From Bdellovibrionales bacterium (GTDB lineage Bacteria > Pseudomonadota > Alphaproteobacteria > UBA9219), in contig JBAZRW010000005.1 in NCBI GenBank assembly GCA_041662785.1, positions 42,377-106,376 of the forward strand: a stretch of 64,000 bases of DNA, read 5' to 3'. Made by a program: the position numbers and the translations under genes. Below the pieces are notes generated by a model. It did no database searches, was not told where the DNA came from, and saw nothing but the letters and a program-made list of their open reading frames with translations. Positions within the stretch are counted from its first letter, which is position 1. Each line of letters starts with the position of its first letter. Of the stretch, positions 16,725 through 24,169 are shown in pieces.

Positions 16725-17699
16725 TCACGCAAACGGCTTGCGGTTAAAGTTATGGTGCGCGGTAATATAACGCACCGTACCGGTGCGTGAGCGCATCACA
16801 ACGCTATGCGTGATCGCGCCGCCTGCAAAGAGCCGCACGCCCTTTAGCGTCGCGCCATTCGTCACACCCGTCGCGGCAAACATCACATCGCCATAGGCCA
16901 ACTCATTTAGCTCGTATTTCTTACCCAAATCCGTAATGCCCGCCTTGGCGGCACGTCCTTTTTCCGCATCGTTACGGAACACAAGGCGGCCTTGCATCTG
17001 CCCGCCGATGCACTGCAAGGCGGCAGCGGCCAAAACACCCTCTGGCGCGCCGCCTGTGCCAATATAAAGATCGATGCCACTATCGGGTTCGGATGTTGCG
17101 ATCACGCCCGCCACATCGCCATCGCCAATCAGCATGATGCGTGCGCCACAGGCGCGAACGCGGGCGATCAACTCCTGATGACGCGGACGATCAAGAATAC
17201 ACACTTGCAGCTCAGCAAGTTCCGCGCCCTTAGCCCTGGCAAGGTTCTTCAGGTTTTCTTCCGGTGAGGCATCAAGATCGACGACGCCATCGGGCAAGCC
17301 CACGCCCACGGCAATTTTATCCATATAAACGTCCGGCGCATGCAAAAAGCCGCCCGCCTGCGCCATCGCCACAACCGCCATCGCGTTGTAGCCGCCCGTC
17401 GCGCAAATTGTCGTGCCTTCCAAAGGATCCAGCGCAATATCGACCTTAATACCCTTACCCGTGCCGACTTTCTCGCCGATATAGAGCATGGGGGCTTCAT
17501 CGCGCTCACCCTCGCCGATCACCACCGTACCCTCAATGTCGAGAACATTCAGCGCCCTGCGCATGCCGTCCACGGCCATTTGATCCGCCATCTTTTCATC
17601 GCCGCGTCCAACCATGGTAGCGCAGGACAGCGCCGCCGCCTCGGCCACGCGGCCCAATTCCAAAGCCAAATTACGATCCATATAGGCGTCTTTATGCAT
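16725..17699 (-). CDS. glpX: Class II fructose-1,6-bisphosphatase GlpX
   Basis: Metal-dependent phosphatase of gluconeogenesis that converts fructose-1,6-bisphosphate to fructose-6-phosphate. The Li+-sensitive phosphatase motifs are present: VIGEGERDEAPMLYIGE, DIALDPLEGTTICATG, LIGDGDVAGVI and IGTGGAPEGVLAAAAL. The 324-residue length is normal. The chosen ATG follows AGGGGAAG. It begins 9 bp after the hom stop, so the two are almost certainly cotranscribed. Confidence 0.95.
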   Translation of the reverse strand: MHKDAYMDRNLALELGRVAEAAALSCATMVGRGDEKMADQMAVDGMRRALNVLDIEGTVVIGEGERDEAPMLYIGEKVGTGKGIKVDIALDPLEGTTICATGGYNAMAVVAMAQAGGFLHAPDVYMDKIAVGVGLPDGVVDLDASPEENLKNLARAKGAELAELQVCILDRPRHQELIARVRACGARIMLIGDGDVAGVIATSEPDSGIDLYIGTGGAPEGVLAAAALQCIGGQMQGRLVFRNDAEKGRAAKAGITDLGKKYELNELAYGDVMFAATGVTNGATLKGVRLFAGGAITHSVVMRSRTGTVRYITAHHNFNRKPFA

Positions 17700-17708
17700 G
17701 GTCTTCCC

Positions 17709-18998
17709 CTATTCCTGTTCGATACGAAGACAAAGCGGCTCTTCCCACACGACATCCAATTGAGCCATGCGCGTAAGCGCTTCGCGCAGCTTAGACTCGT
17801 TTGTCTTATGAGTCACGATAATGACAGGTACGCTACTTTCCGGCTCGCGCCCCCTTTGTATGATGGACTCGATGGAAATGGCGTGATCGCGCAAAATCGC
17901 AGCAATATCGGCCAAAACACCCACTTGATCCCTCACCTGAAGGCGCAAATACCAACGCCCGACGCGATCCTCTGACGGCAGGGGCTTGATGTCCTCAAGA
18001 CTTGCGGCAGGCCGGATCCAAGGCTTGACCTTTATGTCCCGCGCGATGTCAACCAGATCGCCCACCACAGCGCTGGCCGTGGCGGCAGCCCCTGCGCCGC
18101 GCCCAATCAGGTTGAGCGGCCCCACGGCATCACCCTGCAATTGCACAGCGTTCATAACATCATCAACAGAGGCAAGCGGCGAGGACAGCGGCACAAGACA
18201 CGGGCTGACCCGCTGTTCAATTCCGCCCTCATGAAGCTTGGCGACCCCCAACAACTTAAGGCGGTAGCCAAGCTCGGCAGCATAAGCAAGATCAACGCTG
18301 GCAATCCGGCGAATGCCTTCAATCGAAACGGCCTCCATCGTCGGCTTCACACCAAAAGCCAGAGCCGTAAGGATGCAAAGCTTGTGCGCTGTATCAAAGC
18401 CGTCCACGTCTGCCGAAGGATCAGCCTCGGCATAGCCAAGCGCTTGAGCCTCTTGCAACACATCCGCAAACTCCAGATGATCACGCGCCATGCGGGTTAA
18501 AATGTAGTTGCACGTTCCGTTCATGATTCCTTGAACAGAAAGGATGCGGTTCCCCATCATGGCCTCGCGCAGGGTCTTAATAATAGGAATGCCACCGCAA
18601 GCCGCTGCCTCAAACGACAGGCTAACGTAGTTCGCTTCAGCCAAAGCCCCTAACGCAACGCCATGATGGGCAAGCATAGCTTTGTTCGCAGTCACCACGG
18701 CTTTGCCAGAAGATAGCGCCCGTTCGCATAACGTCTTGGCAATGCCCTCCACGCCGCCGATCAGCTCCACCACCACATCAACATCCGGCAAATCGGCCAG
18801 CAAAGCCGCATCATCCACAAAGCGAACGCCCGAGATATTAAAGGAGCGCGCCTTTTGGGGATCCCGCGCACTCACGGCAACGACCTTGATCGCCCGCCCC
18901 ACCGAGGCCTCAATTGAGGCCTCATTGTCCTTGAGTAATTGAAAGGTTCCCCCGCCAACGGTTCCAAGACCGGCGATGGCTACGTTGAGGCTTTTCAT
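17709..18998 (-). CDS. hom: Homoserine dehydrogenase
   Basis: NAD(P)-dependent enzyme that reduces aspartate semialdehyde to homoserine, on the way to threonine and methionine. The Rossmann start is NVAIAGLGTVGGGTFQLL, followed by VVTANKAMLAHHG, the catalytic-domain stretch GIMNGTCNYILTRM and YAEADPSADVDGFDTAHKL, and a C-terminal ACT domain (LRLQVRDQVGVLADIAAIL) that usually senses threonine. An upstream extension to 19082 exists, but ATG 18998, preceded by AGGAG, gives the normal 429 residues. It is cotranscribed with glpX. Confidence 0.96.
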   Translation of the reverse strand: MKSLNVAIAGLGTVGGGTFQLLKDNEASIEASVGRAIKVVAVSARDPQKARSFNISGVRFVDDAALLADLPDVDVVVELIGGVEGIAKTLCERALSSGKAVVTANKAMLAHHGVALGALAEANYVSLSFEAAACGGIPIIKTLREAMMGNRILSVQGIMNGTCNYILTRMARDHLEFADVLQEAQALGYAEADPSADVDGFDTAHKLCILTALAFGVKPTMEAVSIEGIRRIASVDLAYAAELGYRLKLLGVAKLHEGGIEQRVSPCLVPLSSPLASVDDVMNAVQLQGDAVGPLNLIGRGAGAAATASAVVGDLVDIARDIKVKPWIRPAASLEDIKPLPSEDRVGRWYLRLQVRDQVGVLADIAAILRDHAISIESIIQRGREPESSVPVIIVTHKTNESKLREALTRMAQLDVVWEEPLCLRIEQE

Positions 18999-19008
18999 GA
19001 GAGGACTC

Positions 19009-19398
19009 CTATGGCTTGAGGGCAGAAAAAGGCACATCGTCTTGTTGTGTCGTCTCCTGCGTTCGGCCTTCCTCACCATCAAGCTGAATGTTTCGGATGC
19101 GTTCCATTTCGGCCTGAGCCTTCATGTTGTCAGAAGCAAGCGTTTGCCTGTCTGCTTCACGCGTCGACAGTTTGGAGAATCTTGGTTTTTTGTCAGGCAC
19201 ATCGGCAAGGTTCGGCCAGCTTTGGTCGCTCGCCCCCGATGGCACACCGACAACGCGCGGCGCGTTTAGAACGGGCTCGTCCGGCTCACCTGTCAGCCAC
19301 TGCGGCCCGCGCACGTCGGCGCACGCGCTAAGAAAAAGGGTAAGGAAGAAAAAAACAAGTTTCTTACACTTTGGGGCTGATTTCGATTCACTTTTCAT
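19009..19398 (-). CDS. Small predicted lipoprotein upstream of hom
   Basis: About 129 residues with a basic start, a hydrophobic core (LVFFFLTLFL) and a lipobox LSAC, so it is probably acylated and exported. The mature part is polar, proline-rich and without a recognised domain (GPQWLTGEPDEPVLNAPRVVG). The second half is charged and probably helical (READRQTLASDNMKAQAEMERIRN). It ends 10 bp before hom and so may be the first gene of a lipoprotein-hom-glpX transcript. A GTG start at 19416 is possible. Function unknown. Confidence 0.7.
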   Translation of the reverse strand: MKSESKSAPKCKKLVFFFLTLFLSACADVRGPQWLTGEPDEPVLNAPRVVGVPSGASDQSWPNLADVPDKKPRFSKLSTREADRQTLASDNMKAQAEMERIRNIQLDGEEGRTQETTQQDDVPFSALKP

Positions 19399-19487
19399 GG
19401 TATGAGGAGATCCCACCTGAGTTTACCTTCATCATCATAGCAGTCTTCCGCTCTTCCTATCAAAGAAAAAGACTCAACGGTAACCGT

Positions 19488-21323
19488 ATGACAAACAAAA
19501 CAAACGATGCCCCCTCTCCCGAAGCTCAAGCCCCCGATTTCGGCGCTATGACGGCCAAGATTATGACCATCGCCGCGCGAAGCCAAAAGCTGCTTACCGC
19601 CTACATCGAGCGCAACAAGATGACGATGGGCAAGATGCCCGCCTCTGATTCCGCGCATATTGGCAAGGCCTTTGCCGAGTTTGCCCAAAAAACACTGGCG
19701 GATCCCCATCGCTTTGTAGAAACGCAAATCGCCTTTTGGCAGGATTACGTCACGCTGCTAAAACGCACCGTGGCAGCCGCCTCGGCCTCCCAAAAAGCCG
19801 AGCCCGTCATTGCGTGCGATCCTTCCGACAGGCGCTTTAAAGACCCCGCGTGGGAAGAGAGCTGGATCTTTGACTATATCAAGCAATCCTACCTTCTGAC
19901 CTCGCGCTGGGCGCAAACGCTGGTCGAGGACAGCCACGGTCTTGATCCCAAGATCGCCCACAAGGTCAAGTTCTATACAAACCAGATGCTTGATGCGATG
20001 GCGCCATCCAACTTCTGGATGACGAACCCCGAAGTACTGCGCACGACGCTTCAAACACGCGGTGAAAATCTGATTCACGGCCTTGAAAATCTGCTAAGCG
20101 ATATTGAGCGCGGACACGGCAAATTGATGATTTCGATGAGCGACAGCTCCGTCTTTCATCTTGGCGAGAATGTCGCCACAACCAAAGGCAAAGTCGTCTA
20201 TCAAAACGATCTGATCCAGCTGATCCAATACGCGCCACTGACGGAAAGCGTCAACAAGACGCCCTTCCTGATCGTGCCGCCATGGATCAATAAATTCTAT
20301 ATCCTTGACCTGAAGGCCGAGAATTCTTTTATACGCTATCTGGTGGAACAAGGGCACACGGTGTTTTGCATCTCATGGATCAACCCCGATGCTCGCCACG
20401 CGAAAATGGGCTTTGACGATTACATGATGCAAGGCCCCATCGCCGCCGCCGTCGAAATCGCCAAGGCCACAAGCGAAAAAGAGCTAAACATCCTTGGCTA
20501 CTGCATCGGCGGCACGCTGGTTGCCAGTGCGCTGGCTTGGCTGGAAAACGCGGGCAGCGCCAAACCCGAAGGCATGCCCGCCATTGCCTCAGCCACCTAT
20601 CTGGTCACGCTCATCGACTTTGCCGAGCCGGGTGATCTGGGCGTGTTCATTGACGAAGACCAAATCGCGCTTCTTGAATCTATGATGGAAGGCCAAGGCT
20701 ATCTATCCGCTGGTGTGATGGGATCAACCTTTGCCATGCTCCGCGCTAACGATTTGATCTGGTCGTTCGTCGTCAACAATTACCTGATGGGTCACGATCC
20801 CTTCCCGTTCGATCTGCTGTCGTGGAACATGGACTCCACCAACTTGCCGCAGGCGATGCACAGCTATTACCTGCGCAATATGTATCTTGAAAATAATTTG
20901 ATCCAACCCAACCGTCTCTCTATGAAGGACGTGCCGATCGACCTGACCAAGATCAAGGTTCCCACCTTCTGCCTGTCCACGTTCGAGGATCATATCACGC
21001 CGTGGCGCTCAACCTACGTCGCCACGCAGACCTATAGCGGCCCCGTGACGTTCTGCCTGTCAAAAAGCGGTCATATCGCGGGCGTCGTCAATCCTCCTGC
21101 CAAGAAGAAGTACGGCTATTGGACAAACGACGTGGCCAAGTGCCCCGCCGATCCCGACGAATGGCTTAAGGGCGCAAGTGCGCACGAAGGCTCATGGTGG
21201 CCGGAGTGGATCAAATGGCTCTCGCAGTACGCCGGAGAAAAAGTCGCTCCACGCGATCCCGCCACGAACCCGAACGCAACCGAAGACGCCCCCGGCAGCT
21301 ATGTGAAGACAAGGGTGCTTTAA
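19488..21323 (+). CDS. phaC: Class I poly(R)-hydroxyalkanoate synthase PhaC
   Basis: Polymerises hydroxyacyl-CoA into polyhydroxyalkanoate storage granules. The 611-residue protein has the PhaC N-terminal domain (DPAWEESWIFDYIKQSYLL) and the alpha/beta-hydrolase core with the lipase-like box GYCIGGT (catalytic Cys near residue 338), the aspartate in FEDHITPW and the histidine in SGHIAGVVNPP. YPPWINKFYILDL-type context (PPWINKFYILDLK) is typical of class I. ATG 19488 is chosen over the longer frame from 19371, whose extra 39 residues are not family-like. No phaA, phaB or phasin gene is adjacent. Confidence 0.95.
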   Translation: MTNKTNDAPSPEAQAPDFGAMTAKIMTIAARSQKLLTAYIERNKMTMGKMPASDSAHIGKAFAEFAQKTLADPHRFVETQIAFWQDYVTLLKRTVAAASASQKAEPVIACDPSDRRFKDPAWEESWIFDYIKQSYLLTSRWAQTLVEDSHGLDPKIAHKVKFYTNQMLDAMAPSNFWMTNPEVLRTTLQTRGENLIHGLENLLSDIERGHGKLMISMSDSSVFHLGENVATTKGKVVYQNDLIQLIQYAPLTESVNKTPFLIVPPWINKFYILDLKAENSFIRYLVEQGHTVFCISWINPDARHAKMGFDDYMMQGPIAAAVEIAKATSEKELNILGYCIGGTLVASALAWLENAGSAKPEGMPAIASATYLVTLIDFAEPGDLGVFIDEDQIALLESMMEGQGYLSAGVMGSTFAMLRANDLIWSFVVNNYLMGHDPFPFDLLSWNMDSTNLPQAMHSYYLRNMYLENNLIQPNRLSMKDVPIDLTKIKVPTFCLSTFEDHITPWRSTYVATQTYSGPVTFCLSKSGHIAGVVNPPAKKKYGYWTNDVAKCPADPDEWLKGASAHEGSWWPEWIKWLSQYAGEKVAPRDPATNPNATEDAPGSYVKTRVL

Positions 21324-21376
21324 GGCGTTGGTCGTTTAATAAATACTGGCTCTTGTGGATATACCTTTTCCTTTAG

Positions 21377-21441
21377 CGTCATACCCGCGCCCATGTTCCT
21401 CTGCTTTTGAAAAAGGCAAAAACAACAACGCGGGCATGACG
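21377..21441. repeat. Degenerate palindromic repeat pair after phaC
   Basis: CGTCATACCCGCG at the left and CGCGGGCATGACG at the right form a 12-13 bp imperfect stem around an AT-rich loop. It sits between the convergent phaC and the 65-residue secreted gene and is a diverged member of the GTCAT family. It may act as a bidirectional terminator. Confidence 0.65.
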
Positions 21442-21450
21442 AAAAAGTGT

Positions 21451-21648
21451 TTAGTCTCCGCGCCCATAGTTATTGTATGGATTGCCATCTGGCGCTGAAC
21501 GATAGTGCGGTTCAACATAAGTTCCATCTTGGCGAGAGTACCCGTTAACATAAACATCATCGGGGGAACGCCTATAGGATGAGGCCTCGACAGAACCAGA
21601 GGCACATAGACCGATAAGCGCGATTAAGAGAACAAGGGATTTATTCAT
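21451..21648 (-). CDS. Small secreted protein with VNGYxRxDGTYVxPHYRS motif
   Basis: A 65-residue protein with a clear signal peptide (MNKSLVLLIALIGLCASGSVEA) and the motif VNGYSRQDGTYVEPHYRS followed by APDGNPYNNYG. That motif recurs in many small exported proteins of unknown function from bacteria and phages. The start is supported by AAAGGA 8 nt upstream and overlaps the stop of the upstream small gene by 4 nt (ATGA). The motif identity is reliable. No biochemical role is known to me. Confidence 0.82.
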   Translation of the reverse strand: MNKSLVLLIALIGLCASGSVEASSYRRSPDDVYVNGYSRQDGTYVEPHYRSAPDGNPYNNYGRGD

Positions 21649-21920
21649 AGCGGATTCCTTTCATCTGTTGGGTGTGGTCGTAAATCGTCAAGGGAATTGA
21701 GGTACGCATCGCAATCCTTTGGCGGCGAAACATCGAACTGTTGACCATTGGGAGGAGAGATAGGGAGTCCACAAGGATGACTTGCGGCTAAAGCAAGGGA
21801 AACGTGCAACCCGATCCCTAATCCAACAAGCAAACCAATTCCCAGACCCAAAAGAAGAGCAAACCGCCGCCCTGTCTTTCCTGACAGACGGAACCCCTTT
21901 TTTTGATGAATGAAAAACAA
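21645..21920 (-). CDS. Small membrane/exported hypothetical protein, TTG start
   Basis: A 91-residue frame with a basic N-terminus, a glycine/leucine-rich hydrophobic segment (FALLLGLGIGLLVGLGIGL) ending in a possible cleavage site (LALAASH), then a short polar tail with two cysteines. The only in-frame start is TTG at 21920. It is coupled to the following 65-residue gene by an ATGA overlap, which supports it being real. Its 5' end abuts the structured RNA candidate on the other strand. Confidence 0.5.
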   Translation of the reverse strand: MFFIHQKKGFRLSGKTGRRFALLLGLGIGLLVGLGIGLHVSLALAASHPCGLPISPPNGQQFDVSPPKDCDAYLNSLDDLRPHPTDERNPL

Positions 21921-21938
21921 AGCCCACTTCCCCCAAAG

Positions 21939-22221
21939 GCCAGCGGACGAATTTCCGCTGGTGGCTGGGAGTTCAGAAACCGCCGTTAGACGATTGCAGA
22001 GGCCTTTGGCCGCGAGGCTTGGACATACGCCACTGCCTCCCAGCCATAGGGGCCGGAGGCAGCGTTTGTATCGGCAACGCTATGTGAACACTGACTCAAG
22101 AGCCAATGCCACACGCCATTCAAAACTGTTTTGAAAACAATCCTGTTTTCGGACAGGTTTTGTATGGCTAACCGCTAACGGAAGGGTTCTGACACCCCAC
22201 AAAGGTAGGAGCATTCCTACC
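21939..22221 (+). ncRNA. Structured RNA candidate resembling phage C4 antisense RNA
   Basis: About 280 nt without a convincing gene but with dense pairing: hairpin CCAGCGGA/TCCGCTGG (21940-21961); a closing stem GGCTGGGAG/CTCCCAGCC (21963-21971 with 22037-22045) around GTTCAGAAACCG and GGCCTTTGGCC; hairpin GCGTT...AACGC (about 22061-22080) followed by TGTGAACAC; a long stem CCATTCAAAAC/GTTTTGTATGG (22116-22167); GGGTTCTGACACCCC; and GGTAGGAGCATTCCTACC. From memory this order resembles the C4 antisense RNA found in P1/P7-like phages and many prophages. No phage gene was recognised nearby. A covariance-model search is needed to confirm. Confidence 0.42.
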
Positions 22222-22298
22222 TTGCAGGGATAGAATGAGACAAAATAAGGTCTTGGTCAATAGGGAAAGAAAAATAGACCTCTTGCATAACCCTCCGT

Positions 22299-22350
22299 GT
22301 CATTCCGGACGAGCGCCTCGCTTTAGCGAGACGCGATGATCCGGAATGAC
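22299..22350. repeat. Palindromic repeat with nested hairpin
   Basis: GTCATTCCGGA...TCCGGAATGAC form the outer arms, with a second palindrome CGCCTCGCTTTAGCGAG inside. It is a CCGG-type member of the GTCAT repeat family, placed directly downstream of the RNA candidate, where it could terminate that transcript. Confidence 0.8.
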
Positions 22351-22365
22351 GATGCATTTTGGGGG

Positions 22366-22540
22366 TAACACCAACCGCCTTTTAAAATGATCCATTTAAA
22401 AAACAAGAAAACGGGATCCCCGCTTTCGCGGGGATGACGCTTGTGAATTGATATTAAAAACAAATCCGTCATTCCCGCGTAAGCGGGAATCCCGTTTGGT
22501 TTCTTTCTTAATGAGTCACGTCATAGTGCCGTTGGTATAA
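22366..22540. repeat. MITE-like element with paired palindromes
   Basis: The left end TAACACCAACCGCC and the right end, read in reverse as TTATACCAACGGCAC, are imperfect terminal inverted repeats. Inside lie ACGGGATCCCCGCTTTCGCG then GGGATGAC (22411-22439), and GTCATTCCCGCGTAAGCGGG then AATCCCGTTT (22467-22497), in inverted orientation. The arrangement matches the elements at 51298-51472 and 63857-64000. No coding capacity. Confidence 0.75.
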
Positions 22541-22561
22541 CAACGGTTATAAAAACGTCTA

Positions 22562-23071
22562 TTACTGATACGCCTTGGCCAACATCACATATTCCTCGGC
22601 GCGGAAGGTGAATTCGGCCCGTTCGGCATCATTGATGTCGCGCCAGTACTTGGCCGGAGAGCCCGCCCATATCTGCCCACTCTTCACAACCTTATGGGGC
22701 GTGAGCAAAGCCCCCGCCGCCAGCATCCCCCCACGCTCAACCCGTGCGCCATCCATCATCGTTGCCCGCATGCCGATAAACGCGCCGTCCTCAACCGTAC
22801 AATCATGCAAAAGAACGCCGTGGCCGATGGTCACGCCGTCCCCAATGATCGTGCCCTGCCCGCCTTCGGTGACATGCACAATCGTGCCGTCCTGAAGGTT
22901 TGTCTTGGCCCCGATGCGGATAGGCGCAACGTCGCCACGTAAAACGCACATCGGCCAAACAGACGCTTCCGCGCCGATCACAACATCGCCAATCACGACA
23001 ACAGACGGCGCCAGAAAGGCGCTTTCGGCGATTTGGGGCATGACCCCACGAAAAGGAAGGATGGTAGGCAT
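22562..23071 (-). CDS. Gamma-carbonic-anhydrase-like left-handed beta-helix protein
   Basis: A 169-residue hexapeptide-repeat protein of the gamma carbonic anhydrase / PaaY / YrdA type. Metal-ligand histidines are seen in TIVHVTEGG and TIGHGVLLHDC (GxTIGHxxxLHxC). Repeats such as IGDVVIGAEASVWPMCVLRGDVAPIRIG form the trimeric helix. The tail AGSPAKYWRDIND is typical. The ATG at 23071 (MPTILPF) is chosen over the longer frame to 23113. Whether it has carbonic anhydrase activity cannot be told from the sequence. Confidence 0.9.
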   Translation of the reverse strand: MPTILPFRGVMPQIAESAFLAPSVVVIGDVVIGAEASVWPMCVLRGDVAPIRIGAKTNLQDGTIVHVTEGGQGTIIGDGVTIGHGVLLHDCTVEDGAFIGMRATMMDGARVERGGMLAAGALLTPHKVVKSGQIWAGSPAKYWRDINDAERAEFTFRAEEYVMLAKAYQ

Positions 23072-23158
23072 AGGGTTAAATGAGTTGATAAGGTCGAGCC
23101 TGTCAACCCCCAAACCCCGATCTTGATCCCTTTGGCCAGTCTGCTAGACTCGCTCCCC

Positions 23159-23922
23159 ATGGAATGGAAAGACGAAGGCATCGTGTTATCGGCAAGGCCG
23201 CATGGCGAGACAGCCATGATCGTGACGCTGCTCACGGCGGCTCATGGCTGCCATGCAGGGCTGGTGCACGGTGGGCAAAGCCGCCGCCGCCAAAGCCTGC
23301 TTCAGGCAGGCAACCATGTTGAGGCGCGGTGGAACGCACGGCTAACCGATCACCTTGGCAACTATACGCTAGAGCCTTTGACCGCCTTTGCCGCGCCGTG
23401 GCTGAGCGACCCCGAAATCCTTGCCCTCCTTGCCAGCGCGACCACAATCATTGAGGCCAGCCTGCCAGAGCGCCAGCCCATGCCGCGCTTGTTCGACAGC
23501 CTGATCGCGTTGTTCTCTCTGCCCGATAGGAGTCTGTGGGCCCCCGCCTATATCCGGTGGGAAATGGGCGTGTTAGAGGCGCTGGGCTACGGCATGGATT
23601 TGTCCTGCTGCGCCCTGACGGGGCCAAGAACGGCCTTGCCTTTATCAGTCCGCGCACAGGCCGCGCCGTCACGCAAGAGGCCGCCGCGCCCTATCACGGC
23701 AAGCTGCTGCCCCTGCCCTCTTTCCTGTGCGGCAACCCAATGTGGGATGAGAGCGACATCCTGCAAGGCCTTGACCTGACGGGTCATTTCCTCTCGCGCC
23801 ATGTCTTTGCCAACCCGCAAAACCGCCGCCTTGTGCCCGAAGATGGAACGCTGCCCCAAGCCCGCCAGCGCCTTGCGGCCTATTATAAAAACCGCCTTGA
23901 GCGAGCCGTTGCGGTTGCGTGA
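23159..23922 (+). pseudogene. recO: DNA repair protein RecO, frameshifted
   Basis: RecO loads RecA with RecF and RecR and is normally one protein of about 240-250 residues. The first part (MEWKDEGIVLSARPHGETAMIV ... EALGYGMDLSCCALTG) is in one frame. The second part (AKNGLAFISPRTGRAVTQEAAAPYHG ... YYKNRLERA) continues in another. The switch falls at the run of four G at 23620-23623 (ACGGGGCCAAG). One extra G restores a continuous protein with the usual CALTG-x-FSP-GG-A-like order. This is either a real one-base deletion or an assembly/sequencing error. As read, translation would end at 23779 with an aberrant tail. Confidence 0.88.
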
Positions 23923-23991
23923 ATCACTTGGAGCGCATACATTGCGAGGCTAAAGCCTAGCTCGTTTAGTAGGGATCCGATTTTCCCCTTA

Positions 23992-24102
23992 GCGTCATCC
24001 CGCTGAAAAGCGGGATCCAGCTGCGCCGCGTCTGCGGCGCATAAGAGTCTTATGCCGCGCGGACGCGCGGCACTGGATTCCGGCCTTCGCCGGAATGACG
24101 AT
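23992..24102. repeat. Composite palindromic repeat upstream of parC
   Basis: Three nested parts: a left GTCATCCCGCTGAAAAGCGG unit, a central palindrome CTGCGCCGCGTCTGCGGCGC facing ATGCCGCGCGGACGCGCGGC, and a right unit ATTCCGGCCTTCGCCGGAAT then GACG. The outer ends GCGTCAT and ATGACG pair. It fills the recO-parC spacer, where nothing else is seen, and may end the recO transcript. Confidence 0.85.
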
Positions 24103-24169
24103 AATGGAAAAATTTGTTTCCATCTCATCAAAAGCAATCTGATCAAATCCAAAGGAATTTCGCGTCACC

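Noticed and set aside
19371..19487. Longer phaC start
   Set aside because: The extra 39 residues are hydrophobic, non-family and overlap the divergent lipoprotein start.
22234..22340. Short plus-strand frame MRQNKVLVNRERK after the RNA candidate
   Set aside because: Runs into a palindromic repeat and ends after about 36 codons; no homologue recognised.
22299..22540. CRISPR array suspected from clustered hairpins
   Set aside because: Units are inverted pairs scattered through the window, not regularly spaced direct repeats; no cas genes.
21921..22561. Degraded prophage
   Set aside because: Only the C4-like RNA and one phage-shared motif protein are suggestive; no integrase, capsid, terminase or attachment site seen.
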